A stretch of 47,859 nt of DNA from a cyanobacterium PCC 7702 (GTDB taxonomy: Bacteria > Cyanobacteriota > Cyanobacteriia > Cyanobacteriales > Nostocaceae): assembly GCA_000332255.1 (NCBI GenBank), contig KB235926.1:1230499-1278357 (forward strand), written 5' to 3'. A model generated the notes under the pieces. That model saw only the letters and a list, made by a program, of their open reading frames with translations. It ran no database searches and was not told the origin of the DNA. Of this stretch, positions 36,610-44,702 are shown one piece after another (positions within the stretch are counted from its first letter, which is position 1; the number at the start of each line of letters is the position of its first letter). Position numbers and translations under genes: made by a program.

Positions 36610-38202
36610 TTAACAAATAGCTGCTAACTGCTTGTTTGCGGGCTCAACAGGTGCCGAAAGTGCTGCTTCCAAATCAGCTCGACCTAACCTTTGTTCTAAA
36701 ATGTTCATAACTTCCCGACCAAAGTCGTTGGGATTTTGTCGCCAAGCTTGCAAGCAAACCTCGCCAAAAAAGGAACCGAGGGGTTCGGGATTCCACAATA
36801 ATTTTTTGGCGGTCCACGGCATTAAGCTCATAGGATTGTACCCCGGTTTGAGAATACCTTTTTTGAAGGCATATTCTTCTAGATGAGTGTGGGGTTGCAG
36901 TCCGATGAAGAAAATGGCGGGTTCCACTTTGTCGGCGCCAAAAATGCGTTCGAGTTCGCGGTGGTAGGCGATCGTTTGACGAATTGTTTCTAGGGTTTCG
37001 TCGATAACATTAAAAGAGTAATTAACAGAAACCAAGTCGTTAAATCCAGCTGCTTTTAAATCCCGACAGTTTTGCAAAACAGTGCGGAGATTGTATCCCA
37101 TCCGCATTTTGCGCACTAGTTCTTGCGAACCGCTGGTGATACCGATTTCGAAGTAGTTCATTCCGGTTTTCACCATCAACTCGCACAACTGAGGTGTAAG
37201 GTTGTCTGCTCTGATGTATGCTGCCCAGTGAATATCTTCCATCCCAGAGTCAAGGATTTTTTGTAAAAGTTCGACAGCGCTACCGATAAATTTGCGAGCT
37301 GGAATAAACTGAGCATCGGTAAACCAAAAATTGCGAACGCCGCGGTTGTACAATTGCCGCATTTCTGCAACTACCTCATCGGCGGGATTGATACGTACCT
37401 GTTTGCCTTCAACCACGGTGTAAACGCAATAACAGCAATTGTGAGGACAACCGCGTTTGGTTTGCACGCCGATGTAGAAGTCTCCATCTTGCAGGTAATA
37501 CTTGAACTCTGGCCAAATCGTTTCGATGTAGTCGTAGTTACAAGCAGTTTTTTCAAACGGTGTGGGTTGTTGGTGAATCAAGCGCGGACGGGGTTGAGTT
37601 TCTCCTACTACGTAGCAGCGTTCGTTGCGAAATTCTTCTTTTTTTAAAAGTTTAGAAAGCAAGGTTTCGCCTTCGCCCACAGAAACAATAGTTCCCTTGG
37701 GCAAACTTTTGCCTAATTGTTCGTAAAATACGCTCACCGCTCCGCCGCCGACAATTAAACGCACGTTAGAGTTATGTCTGCGGGCGCGCTTGAGTCCGCG
37801 TTTGATTAATCCTAGGTTGCGCCACAGTTCGGTGTAGTAAGCTACTAGAACCCGCAAGCTACCCAAGGCGCCTTTGAGTTTCACGAAAGGATTTTTGGCA
37901 TAGTAGAATTCGAAGGCGTATTGTAGTGGATTGCCACCACGTCCACCCACTGGTGCGTATATTTGAATATCTCGCCAAGAAAACACCAGCAGTGTCGGCT
38001 GAAATTCATCTATACACCGATCTAAAGCCTTGGCATAGTCTAAAGGCGGTACTGTCCCCAGATCGAATATGCGCTGTTTGACCTCAGGAAACAGTTTGTG
38101 AACGCAATCGCTTAGATAAACAACCCCAATCGGAAAGATGGGGTTACACGGAAGGCGAACGTAGAGAATTCGGTTTTCCATTAAGGATGTTTTAACTTCC
38201 AT
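36610..38202 (-). CDS. Cyanobacterial B12-binding-type radical SAM protein
   Basis: 530-residue radical SAM enzyme. An N-terminal cobalamin-binding-like region (ILYVRLPCNPIFPIGVVYLS, LLVFSWRDIQ, VGGGAVSVFYEQLG) is followed by the 4Fe-4S motif C252-x3-C256-x2-C259 (RGCPHNCCYCVY) and a TIM-barrel with GVRNFWFTDAQF and RADNLTPQLC. I recall a closely similar cyanobacterial family annotated as a photosystem II high-light acclimation radical SAM protein; this name is tentative. The reaction is unknown. A second in-frame ATG at 38181 (MENRILYVRLP) may be the true start, as homologues begin close to it. Transcribed alone on the minus strand. Confidence 0.85.
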   Translation of the reverse strand: MEVKTSLMENRILYVRLPCNPIFPIGVVYLSDCVHKLFPEVKQRIFDLGTVPPLDYAKALDRCIDEFQPTLLVFSWRDIQIYAPVGGRGGNPLQYAFEFYYAKNPFVKLKGALGSLRVLVAYYTELWRNLGLIKRGLKRARRHNSNVRLIVGGGAVSVFYEQLGKSLPKGTIVSVGEGETLLSKLLKKEEFRNERCYVVGETQPRPRLIHQQPTPFEKTACNYDYIETIWPEFKYYLQDGDFYIGVQTKRGCPHNCCYCVYTVVEGKQVRINPADEVVAEMRQLYNRGVRNFWFTDAQFIPARKFIGSAVELLQKILDSGMEDIHWAAYIRADNLTPQLCELMVKTGMNYFEIGITSGSQELVRKMRMGYNLRTVLQNCRDLKAAGFNDLVSVNYSFNVIDETLETIRQTIAYHRELERIFGADKVEPAIFFIGLQPHTHLEEYAFKKGILKPGYNPMSLMPWTAKKLLWNPEPLGSFFGEVCLQAWRQNPNDFGREVMNILEQRLGRADLEAALSAPVEPANKQLAAIC

Positions 38203-38715
38203 CTTGCCATTTTTTCGGGGTAACTAAAGCTAAGCTTACTTTGATAGTTTGGTTTTTTCCCTATATCAGGATCGTAGTTGACTGGGAGGACGAATAGTAA
38301 AGCTATTTACTTTTGTTACCTTTGGTAGTGGCAATGGCTAAGATTGTTTGGTGCTGTAGAAGGTATGGCATTAATTAAGATTTTCTAAAAAATAAACTTC
38401 TATTTTTACGATAACAACATTGAGTCGATGGCGGAAGCGATCGCCAACAACAATTACATTTTTGGATCCAAGCAAAACCGATTCTCAAAAGTGTAAGTCT
38501 TTTGGCAGACTGCTGCTTGGTTTTGATCCATAATTAATGTTACAGTTACGCCCCAGGCAGAAAATTCTCTGAAAAATTCATAACTTAAACCTATCTATAG
38601 ATAGAAATGGCATAGAAAATTTGAGTTGGTAGTCGGGGTTACAGCAGGCGGGGATCGACTGGTGTTAGCTTGGCTTATGTAAGATAAAATTGTGGCGTCA
38701 AGCTCCTCAGCAGTT
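38203..38715. other. Spacer upstream of the DUF1830 gene
   Basis: About 510 bases between divergent genes, without an ORF. It contains the bulged stem-loop at 38463-38530 and one GCGATCGC octamer at 38437. Confidence 0.55.
38463..38530. repeat. Bulged stem-loop with inner hairpin
   Basis: TGGATC+CAAGCA (38463-38474) pairs with TGCTTG (38514-38519) and GATCCA (38525-38530), leaving a five-base GTTTT bulge; inside, AGTCT (38496-38500) pairs with AGACT (38507-38511) around a 6-base loop. Twelve outer plus five inner pairs in 68 bases. It is about 185 bases before the DUF1830 start. Confidence 0.6.
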
Positions 38716-39111
38716 ATGGCTCAAATATTAGACCCTTTACCATCGGAGCAATCGAAAAAGATTCTCTGCTGTTACGTTAATGCCACGAGCAAAATCCAGG
38801 TGGCTCGCATCTCAAATATTCCTAACTGGTACTTCGAAAGGGTTGTTTTTCCCGGACAAAGACTAGTTTTTGAAGCGCCAAAAGAAGCTCAGCTCGAAAT
38901 TCATACAGGCATGATGGCAAGTGCTATTCTATCGGATAAAATTCCGTGCGATCGCCTAGCGATCAACGAAATAACCAGCAATGAATTAGAAACAGAACCC
39001 GAAACAGTAGAAAACCCTATCAAAAAGAAATCGATTGTAAATGCAATTAAGACAAAAATTGGAGATACAACCAAACCTTTAACAATTGTTGGTTTTGCAT
39101 CTATTGATTAG
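38716..39111 (+). CDS. DUF1830 domain protein
   Basis: 131-residue protein. The first 80 residues (ILDPLPSEQSKKILCCYVNA, TSKIQVARISNIPNWYFERV, VFPGQRLVFEAPKEAQLEIH) are the cyanobacterium-specific DUF1830 domain, a short beta-rich module often described as regulatory but with no known function. The rest (residues 86-131) is a polar, lysine-rich tail. The frame begins at a GTG at 38692, but the ATG at 38716 (MAQILDPLP) matches how family members begin. A strong terminator follows. Confidence 0.85.
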   Translation: MAQILDPLPSEQSKKILCCYVNATSKIQVARISNIPNWYFERVVFPGQRLVFEAPKEAQLEIHTGMMASAILSDKIPCDRLAINEITSNELETEPETVENPIKKKSIVNAIKTKIGDTTKPLTIVGFASID

Positions 39112-39138
39112 ATGATTAGAAAAATTTGCTTTCTGTTG

Positions 39139-39166
39139 GGGTTGCAATTTCACGCAACCCTTTTTT
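39139..39166 (+). terminator. Rho-independent terminator after the DUF1830 gene
   Basis: GGGTTGC (39139-39145) / GCAACCC (39154-39160), 8-base loop, followed by TTTTTTG. Begins 28 bases after the stop codon. Confidence 0.9.
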
Positions 39167-39255
39167 GTTTTGTACGCTAGAAAAAAATCATCTATAATCA
39201 GGGATATTATTTTTTAGTCATAAATAGAATCTACCCGAGTCCAAAGTCAATTACC

Positions 39256-39693
39256 TTGAATCTACCGTCTTTCCTGTGGTTGTGGAGAATAGCAGCGTGG
39301 TCGATGGGTTTATCCCTATTAGCCTATGCTTTGCTGGCTGTTATGGGTATTTGGATGTTTCGTGCTAGAACCTTACGACAAGCAGAACCTCACTGGTTGC
39401 GCTCTCTCCACTACATTATCGGCGTTTGCATGGTTAGTTTAGTGCTGCTTTTACTACTTATTGGTATTATCGGCACTTACGGTCACTTTGGTCGTTTAGG
39501 ACAATCCCAACATTTGTGGGCTGGATTGGTAACTGTAGCGTTAGTTTTACTTTCTGCGGGTACTGCTGTACAAATTCCTGTCGGACAATACTGGGCAAGG
39601 TCTGTGCACATTGGCACTAATATAGCCTTATTTGTTGCTTTTGTTTGGGTTTCCCTCACTGGTTGGAGTGTAGTCCAAAAATACCTACCCTAG
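39256..39693 (+). CDS. DUF4079 family membrane protein
   Basis: 145-residue protein with four hydrophobic segments (about residues 9-33, 48-72, 83-104, 115-138). The pattern of His residues on helices (H52 in LRSLHYIIG, H86 in SQHLWAG, H117 in ARSVHIG) resembles the cytochrome b561/ferric-reductase-like fold I associate with DUF4079, so heme binding is possible but unproven. The start is TTG at 39256. It is the first gene of a three-gene plus-strand run (DUF4079, a PH-like membrane protein, an ABC ATPase). Confidence 0.75.
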   Translation: MNLPSFLWLWRIAAWSMGLSLLAYALLAVMGIWMFRARTLRQAEPHWLRSLHYIIGVCMVSLVLLLLLIGIIGTYGHFGRLGQSQHLWAGLVTVALVLLSAGTAVQIPVGQYWARSVHIGTNIALFVAFVWVSLTGWSVVQKYLP

Positions 39694-39788
39694 TAGCCGA
39701 GCAAATAACATGTCAACCAGGGACAATTCCAAACTCGGTTGACCCAGCAGTTCCATTTCCAGCTTGCTAGAGTTCTAGCTAGTATATA

Positions 39789-40379
39789 GTGGAAGTGAGC
39801 AGTAATTGTGAACAAGCCGTGACAGCAGACCCAGTTAATTCCTCACCGACAATTTTTCGCCTCTCTCCTTTAATTCGGATTACACTTTTGAGTTTGTATT
39901 TAGCCCTAACAGCACCTTTACCTTTTTTGCTTCAGATGGGGAACAGACCTCCTATATCTCCAGTGTTGCTTTGGCTAGGAATTAGTATTGGCTTGGTTTG
40001 CTTGTATGCAGTGCTAGCAGAACGCGTGCTCGTGGATGACCAAGGTATTCAGGTAGTTTATCCTCGCTGGGTACCGCGCTTTTTGCGTCGAGGTTGGTCG
40101 TTATCTTGGTCAGAAGTAAAACAATTAAAAGCTCGTACCACCGGACAGGGAGGGTTAGTTTATTACTTTCTCACACAAGAGGGAAAGGCGTATTTACTGC
40201 CTATGCGCGTGGCAGGTTTTTCCCGATTGGTAAAATTAGTGCAGGAAAAAACCGGTATTGACACAGCTAGTGTTTATCCTCTCGCCCAACCTTGGATGTA
40301 TTTAATTTTACTGATATTCACGCTTCTACTTTTGCTGGTAGATGGCTGGACTATCACCACCGCCTTGACACAAACTTAA
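39789..40379 (+). CDS. Membrane protein with PH-like domain between helices, unknown
   Basis: 196 residues: two N-terminal hydrophobic segments (about 30-49 and 57-76), a soluble domain of about 80 residues (LVDDQGIQVVYPRWVPRFLR, WSLSWSEVKQLKARTTGQGG, YFLTQEGKAYLLP) that looks like a bPH2/PH-like fold, and a C-terminal hydrophobic segment (about 169-187). Start is a GTG at 39789. Function is not known. It sits 95 bases after the DUF4079 gene and 36 before an ABC ATPase gene, so the three may be one operon. Confidence 0.7.
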   Translation: MEVSSNCEQAVTADPVNSSPTIFRLSPLIRITLLSLYLALTAPLPFLLQMGNRPPISPVLLWLGISIGLVCLYAVLAERVLVDDQGIQVVYPRWVPRFLRRGWSLSWSEVKQLKARTTGQGGLVYYFLTQEGKAYLLPMRVAGFSRLVKLVQEKTGIDTASVYPLAQPWMYLILLIFTLLLLLVDGWTITTALTQT

Positions 40380-40415
40380 AGAAATTTTGCCAGGAATGTA
40401 GTTATTGCCTTTAGG

Positions 40416-41201
40416 TTGAACTTGGAAACTTTCGCCCCAGCCAAACTGCGATTAGAAAAAGTTAATTTGTATACGAACTTGTCAGGTGCTGGACAGGGAT
40501 ACCCGATATTGCAAGATATTTCTTTTGAAGTTTGCGAGGGCGATCGCGTGGTGATTGTTGGACCTTCAGGAGCGGGAAAAACTTCTTTGTTGCGCCTTCT
40601 TAACCGTCTGAGCGAACCGACAAGTGGTAAAATTTACCTAGATAATCAGGAATACCATCAAATTCCCGTGCTGCAGCTGCGTGCTAGAATCGCGCTCGTA
40701 CCTCAGGAAGCAAAGTTATTGGGAATGACCGTGAAGCAAGCGCTAGCATATCCGTTAACGCTGCGCCGTTTACCCAAACAGACGATTCAGCAAAGAATTA
40801 GCAATTGGATAGAACAGCTACACATTCCCGATAGTTGGTTAGAACGAACAGAAGTACAACTTTCTGCAGGACAGCGCCAGCTGGTAGCGATCGCCCGCGC
40901 CCTAGTTATCCAACCACAAATATTACTCTTAGACGAACCTACCTTCGCCCTAGATGCCAGTGCAACTTCCCGTGTTCTTACAGTCCTCACCCAATTGGCT
41001 CAAAACCATAACACGACTATTTTGATGGTAAATAACCAACTAGAAATAGGTCAAATTTTTTGCACGCGGCTTTTATACCTAGTGCAAGGACGCTTGCTGC
41101 TAAATCAAAGCGTTTGTGATGTGGATTGGAACCAATTGCGAGAAAGTTTGATCCAAGCCAAAACGCAAGTTGCTCAAGAATGGGAAGGCGTTAGTGAATA
41201 A
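40416..41201 (+). CDS. ABC transporter ATP-binding protein, switch histidine absent
   Basis: 261-residue ABC ATPase. Walker A GPSGAGKT (49-56), Q-loop Gln97 (VPQEA), signature LSAGQ (149-153), Walker B ILLLDEP (169-175) and D-loop ALD are intact. The H-loop, normally VTHD, reads MVNNQ, putting Asn207 where the switch His should be. The closest well-known relatives are FetA/YbbL-like or phosphate-type ATPases; the permease is not adjacent. The start is a TTG at 40416 following TTTAGG. It may serve the membrane protein just upstream or have lost transport function. The chromosomal partner permease could be elsewhere. Confidence 0.85.
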   Translation: MNLETFAPAKLRLEKVNLYTNLSGAGQGYPILQDISFEVCEGDRVVIVGPSGAGKTSLLRLLNRLSEPTSGKIYLDNQEYHQIPVLQLRARIALVPQEAKLLGMTVKQALAYPLTLRRLPKQTIQQRISNWIEQLHIPDSWLERTEVQLSAGQRQLVAIARALVIQPQILLLDEPTFALDASATSRVLTVLTQLAQNHNTTILMVNNQLEIGQIFCTRLLYLVQGRLLLNQSVCDVDWNQLRESLIQAKTQVAQEWEGVSE

Positions 41202-41254
41202 CGGTGGCTCACAAAAAACAACTCCCAAACACTATCTGGAAATCACACTAAGCT

Positions 41255-42028
41255 TTATCTTTTAGAGCTAAAGTAATGAGGATTGCTAAATCTTTCAGTC
41301 GTTAACTTCTTTTGAGAGTGTACCATATTACTGTTGTTTGTATTTAAAATTTCTATGTTGAAACGATACCCCACGTTCCGAATAGTTTGAATTAAACTGG
41401 GTTGTCGCGGATCTAGTTCTATTTTTTTCCGCAACGATAAAACGTGAGTGTCAATAGTGCGAGGATTATCGATAACATCAGGCCAAGCACGACGCAGCAA
41501 TTCCGATCTGCTCAAAGGCACCCCTCCAGCTTGCGCCAAAACGTACAACAAGCTAAATTCTTGGGGTGTTAAATCGATAAACTCTCCTTGAAAACGCACG
41601 CGCCGTTGCACGAGATCGATTTGCAACGTACCGTAATCCAAATAAGCTGGAGCTACAGGCGTACGCTTGCGGCGAATTAGTGCTTCTACCCTTGCCAAAA
41701 ACTCCTGCATTCCAAAAGGTTTACACAGGTAGTCATCCGCCCCCGCCTTCAAGCCAGCAACAATATCAGCTTCCGTACTGCGGGCAGATAGCATTAAGAT
41801 TAAAGGCTGCTGCTGACGATGTAACCAACGACAAAACTCAATGCCATCCCCATCAGGCAAGTCAGCATCTAAGATCACCAGTGTTGGTTGATGGCTTAAA
41901 AAAACTTCCCTTGCCTGATAGATACTTGCAGCTTGATGCACCCGATAGTCCAGTTGTTGCAAATGCCAGCCAAGCAACGACCTAAGATGGGGATTTCCCT
42001 CAACGATTTCAATACAAACCGAACCCAC
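41255..42028 (-). CDS. OmpR/PhoB-family response regulator, atypical receiver
   Basis: 257 residues: receiver domain (about 4-118) plus winged-helix DNA-binding domain (about 130-232, with LTPQEFSLLYVLAQAGG, LLRRAWPD, RTIDTHVLSLRKKIE, VGYRFNIE). Asp54 (VILDADLPDGDG) is the expected phospho-acceptor, S81 and K103 are in place. The N-terminal acidic pair, usually two Asp/Glu, reads IVEGNP, so only Glu10 remains and the second acid is Gly11. Receivers lacking one pocket acid are often phosphorylated poorly. The last 25 residues are a Ser/Asn/Lys-rich tail. No kinase is adjacent, and I cannot assign it to RpaA, RpaB or NblR. Confidence 0.88.
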   Translation of the reverse strand: MGSVCIEIVEGNPHLRSLLGWHLQQLDYRVHQAASIYQAREVFLSHQPTLVILDADLPDGDGIEFCRWLHRQQQPLILMLSARSTEADIVAGLKAGADDYLCKPFGMQEFLARVEALIRRKRTPVAPAYLDYGTLQIDLVQRRVRFQGEFIDLTPQEFSLLYVLAQAGGVPLSRSELLRRAWPDVIDNPRTIDTHVLSLRKKIELDPRQPSLIQTIRNVGYRFNIEILNTNNSNMVHSQKKLTTERFSNPHYFSSKR

Positions 42029-42488
42029 GGTGGCAAGACCCCTTAGCGTGCATGCCTTTCAAAGTAACAAAGCCTCTATCTGAGGTTTTGTAATCCTTGT
42101 TACCTCAACAGACATGAACTGAAAAATTTTTTCTGTCCCAGCTAGTCTGACATTTACCCCAAAGCCTTATCTGAAGCAGAATTAGTGATTTTCTTAAATT
42201 TTTGTTATTATTCTTGAAAATTTTTTATTCTAAGAGGCGGGCTTATAACTTGCTTTTCCCTACCAGGAAAATACCTTATTCTTCAAAATATCGGAAAGCA
42301 TATCTAGCAAAGTTGAATTTCCACTTTTCTCATTTAGGATAGATTTAGTTAGGTTCTAACTGCCAGTGGCTTCTTATTTCCCACAGCAGATGATAAGGAT
42401 TTTAAATTGATGTCAAACTGAAAGTGATACTTCACTTTTAAACTTGAATAATTTACAATTCTCATTCCAAAGAGATTTTATAGCAGCT
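42029..42488. other. 460-base spacer upstream of the DUF6761 gene
   Basis: Between a minus-strand regulator and a plus-strand small gene. AT-rich; I see no long inverted repeat, no ORF and no clear operator. It should contain both promoters. Confidence 0.5.
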
Positions 42489-42740
42489 ATGCTCCAAGAC
42501 ACGCAAACCATCCGCTATTACCAAAGATTAACCGACGCCTTCGTCGAGTTGTGGAATCGCGGTTATCGCACTGATGATATGCGGATGTATTTGGATGGCT
42601 ATCTGGCCGCCCTACGCAATAGTAACGCTATTGAACCGTATTTGATCCATCGCCTAGAGGAGGAAGCAACTCGCTACTTGTACGATGTGTCTAACTTTAC
42701 TATGAACCAGCCGGAACCCGAGCCAGATTTCTACAAATGA
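42489..42740 (+). CDS. DUF6761 family small protein
   Basis: 83-residue acidic, soluble, mostly helical protein of a family restricted to cyanobacteria: MLQDTQTIRYYQRLTDAFVE, LWNRGYRTDDMRMYLDGYLA, ALRNSNAIEPYLIHRLEEEA. Function unknown. The frame begins upstream at a TTG (42444) but the ATG at 42489 gives the usual family length. Tail residues are PEPEPDFYK. Confidence 0.8.
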   Translation: MLQDTQTIRYYQRLTDAFVELWNRGYRTDDMRMYLDGYLAALRNSNAIEPYLIHRLEEEATRYLYDVSNFTMNQPEPEPDFYK

Positions 42741-42855
42741 CTTGTCCTCTAGTTATTCCTACTTATTAGGAATTGACGCAGGCCATTATAACACAATATA
42801 GGTCTGAGTCAACCGCTGAAATTAAGGGAAACGAGAAATCCTTACTTATTGATAA

Positions 42856-42893
42856 CCAAAAACAAGGGTGGGTGATGCTTACCATCATCCACC
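42856..42893 (-). terminator. Rho-independent terminator of the grxD transcript
   Basis: GGTGGGTGATG (42867-42877) and CATCATCCACC (42883-42893), 11 pairs with one G-U, loop of five. On the minus strand it is followed by a T-rich run (CTTGTTTTTGG), and lies 40 bases after the glutaredoxin stop codon. Confidence 0.85.
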
Positions 42894-42933
42894 AAGTAAA
42901 ATCGCAAATTGATTTGCACTCTCGGTGACGAAT

Positions 42934-43257
42934 TTAAGAAGCCAAAGCCACTTCTACCATCTGTTGCAGCTCGCCTTTTTGGTAAAGTTCGATCATAATA
43001 TCTGAACCTCCAACAAACTGGCCGTTGATATACACTTGGGGAATGGTCGGCCAGTTGGAATATTCTTTTATTCCCTGACGAATTTCATAATCATCTAAAA
43101 CGTTGACTGTTTCAAAGGGAACTCCCAGGGTATTCAAAATCTGAACAACATTATTGGAGAAGCCGCACATGGGCATTAACTTAGTTCCCTTCATGAAAAC
43201 TATAATTTTGTTTTCTTTGATGAGATTGTCAATGCGCTGCTTTAGTTCTGGAGTCAT
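42934..43257 (-). CDS. grxD: Monothiol glutaredoxin, Grx4 type
   Basis: 107-residue single-domain CGFS glutaredoxin. Cys31 of CGFSN coordinates a bridging [2Fe-2S] cluster with glutathione; the GSH-binding segment is [20 protein letters not shown]. Such proteins transfer clusters and, with BolA partners, sense iron. The bolA-family gene is directly upstream on the same strand (74-base gap), a co-occurrence widely conserved. It is followed by a terminator. Confidence 0.94.
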   Translation of the reverse strand: MTPELKQRIDNLIKENKIIVFMKGTKLMPMCGFSNNVVQILNTLGVPFETVNVLDDYEIRQGIKEYSNWPTIPQVYINGQFVGGSDIMIELYQKGELQQMVEVALAS

Positions 43258-43331
43258 AGTCTTTTGTTTTTCCTGAATTAGTTATAGTTCATCAGCCATG
43301 AATCCATAGTACATATTCGCAAAATTTTTGA

Positions 43332-43583
43332 CTATTGAGTGTTTTGCCATGCTTCTGGAGTATAGGTTTTTAGCGCCAAAGCATGGATTGCTTCACAAGA
43401 CATAGCTTGTTGCAGCGCCCGATAAACCAATTGGTGTTGTTGCACCAGTCCTTTACCTGCAAACTGCGATGAAACAACAGTTACTTGATAATGGTCACCA
43501 CCACCGGTTAGGTCTTGGATGTGAATTTGGGCGTCTGGTAATTCCGCCTTGATCATTGTTTCAATCTGTTGCGGGCTAATCAT
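43332..43583 (-). CDS. BolA family protein
   Basis: 83-residue BolA-fold protein: [20 protein letters not shown], then [40 protein letters not shown]. The conserved His in the C-terminal region (A-I-H-A-L) and the helix-turn-helix-like [14 protein letters not shown] segment are present. It forms heterodimers with Grx4-type glutaredoxins that share a [2Fe-2S] cluster; the glutaredoxin gene follows in the same operon. Confidence 0.93.
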   Translation of the reverse strand: MISPQQIETMIKAELPDAQIHIQDLTGGGDHYQVTVVSSQFAGKGLVQQHQLVYRALQQAMSCEAIHALALKTYTPEAWQNTQ

Positions 43584-43772
43584 CGCAATTCCTAAAAAAC
43601 TTCTTTATCTATTATCGATAATGATGAAGCTAGTGCATGCCAATGGAGAACTTAGGCAAAGTCGAGCCACTGGGAAAGTATAAGCGATCGCTTGTTGTGA
43701 AGGTGCCTAATTTCATCGTACCACCAGGCACGCCAGAATCGGCTTTCATGGCGGTTATTGCGATCGCGAGTA

Positions 43773-44375
43773 TTATTTTTGGGAGGAGGAAGCGCTATTT
43801 CCGCCCCGGGGGAAAGGAGCATCGACAAAGCCCAGTTCTAATAACTGCTGGTAGGCTTTCTTTCCTAAATCTCGAGTGGGATTTTGGCTTTTGATAATTT
43901 GAACCAGTAACGGTACTGCTAGTTCTGGTTTATTTTGGGCTCGATGTACGAGTGCTAGCTGGTAAGTTGCTTCATCACGCATTTGAGCGCTTTCAAGGGC
44001 TTTTTTTCGTTGAGCATCTGCAACTCGATTGTCAATTCCAGAAAAGCTAGAGTTGAGGTCTTGATAAAAATTAGACAGTTGATTAAAAACTAATCGTGCT
44101 TCTTGAAGTTTTTTCACAGCCAAGTCGTAGTTTTGGGAATTGATAGCTTGGCTAGCTTCTGCCATCAGACGTTTTCCTCCTTCCAAGCTTAAAATGCTGT
44201 TATTTTGGACAGCGGGACGGAGATTGTTGGGATTGTTGGGGTCAATAGGCTGGGCTTGGTTGGGAGTATTTGTTAATACTCTTTTTTGAGCGTAAGCTGG
44301 TAATAGCAGGCTTAGGGCTGCGATGATAGAAAAAAAATAAAAGGGAATCGAGGGTATAGGGGCTGCCGACTTCAT
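43773..44375 (-). CDS. Exported small protein with TPR-like helices
   Basis: 200 residues with a signal peptide (MKSAAPIPSIPFYFFSIIAA then LSLLLPAYAQ, cleavage probably after AYA at about residue 29). The mature part begins Asn/Pro-rich and then consists of paired helices (ALASEASQAINSQNYDLAVK-like, LQEARLVFNQLSNFYQDLNS, EATYQLALVHRAQNKPELAV, LLVQIIKSQN) consistent with tetratricopeptide repeats. The family is not known to me; similar exported TPR-type proteins are common in cyanobacteria. The C-terminus is a Gly/Ser-rich tail. Confidence 0.75.
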   Translation of the reverse strand: MKSAAPIPSIPFYFFSIIAALSLLLPAYAQKRVLTNTPNQAQPIDPNNPNNLRPAVQNNSILSLEGGKRLMAEASQAINSQNYDLAVKKLQEARLVFNQLSNFYQDLNSSFSGIDNRVADAQRKKALESAQMRDEATYQLALVHRAQNKPELAVPLLVQIIKSQNPTRDLGKKAYQQLLELGFVDAPFPRGGNSASSSQK

Positions 44376-44702
44376 GGGATAAATTTTTTATGCAAAAACT
44401 AAAACGAAAGATGGGGAAAACTTTGGGTATCTTAACTCTATTTCTGGCTGGAACCAAATAAGGTTTGTGCTGAAATTTCTTTGATTTAGATCGCAAATTA
44501 ATCCGGTCGTGTTCCCAAAGGTACTTGCCAGTGGTTTGAAGAGATAGCTCCAGGTGAATTTAACAAAACCGAGCGATCGCTTTTGGTAATTTTTGCCTTT
44601 ACCTTATGAAAAAATCGCACTTGTTGGCCAGTGAGTGTATGCTCAGCAAAGCACCAACTGCACAAGAAGGATGGAAAAGAATATCGTTCTACTACCGATC
44701 GT
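44376..44702. other. 327-base spacer
   Basis: Between the exported protein gene and the plsC-like gene, both minus strand. Open frames here on either strand (for instance 44498-44731 minus) do not look like real genes; no family resemblance. A GCGATCGC octamer occurs at 44573. Confidence 0.5.

Noticed and set aside
43637-43894. 85-codon plus-strand ORF
   Set aside because: It overlaps the 3' end of the exported-protein gene in antisense, its C-terminal third is only the complement of that gene, and nothing in it resembles a known family. It may contain relics but is not supportable as a gene.
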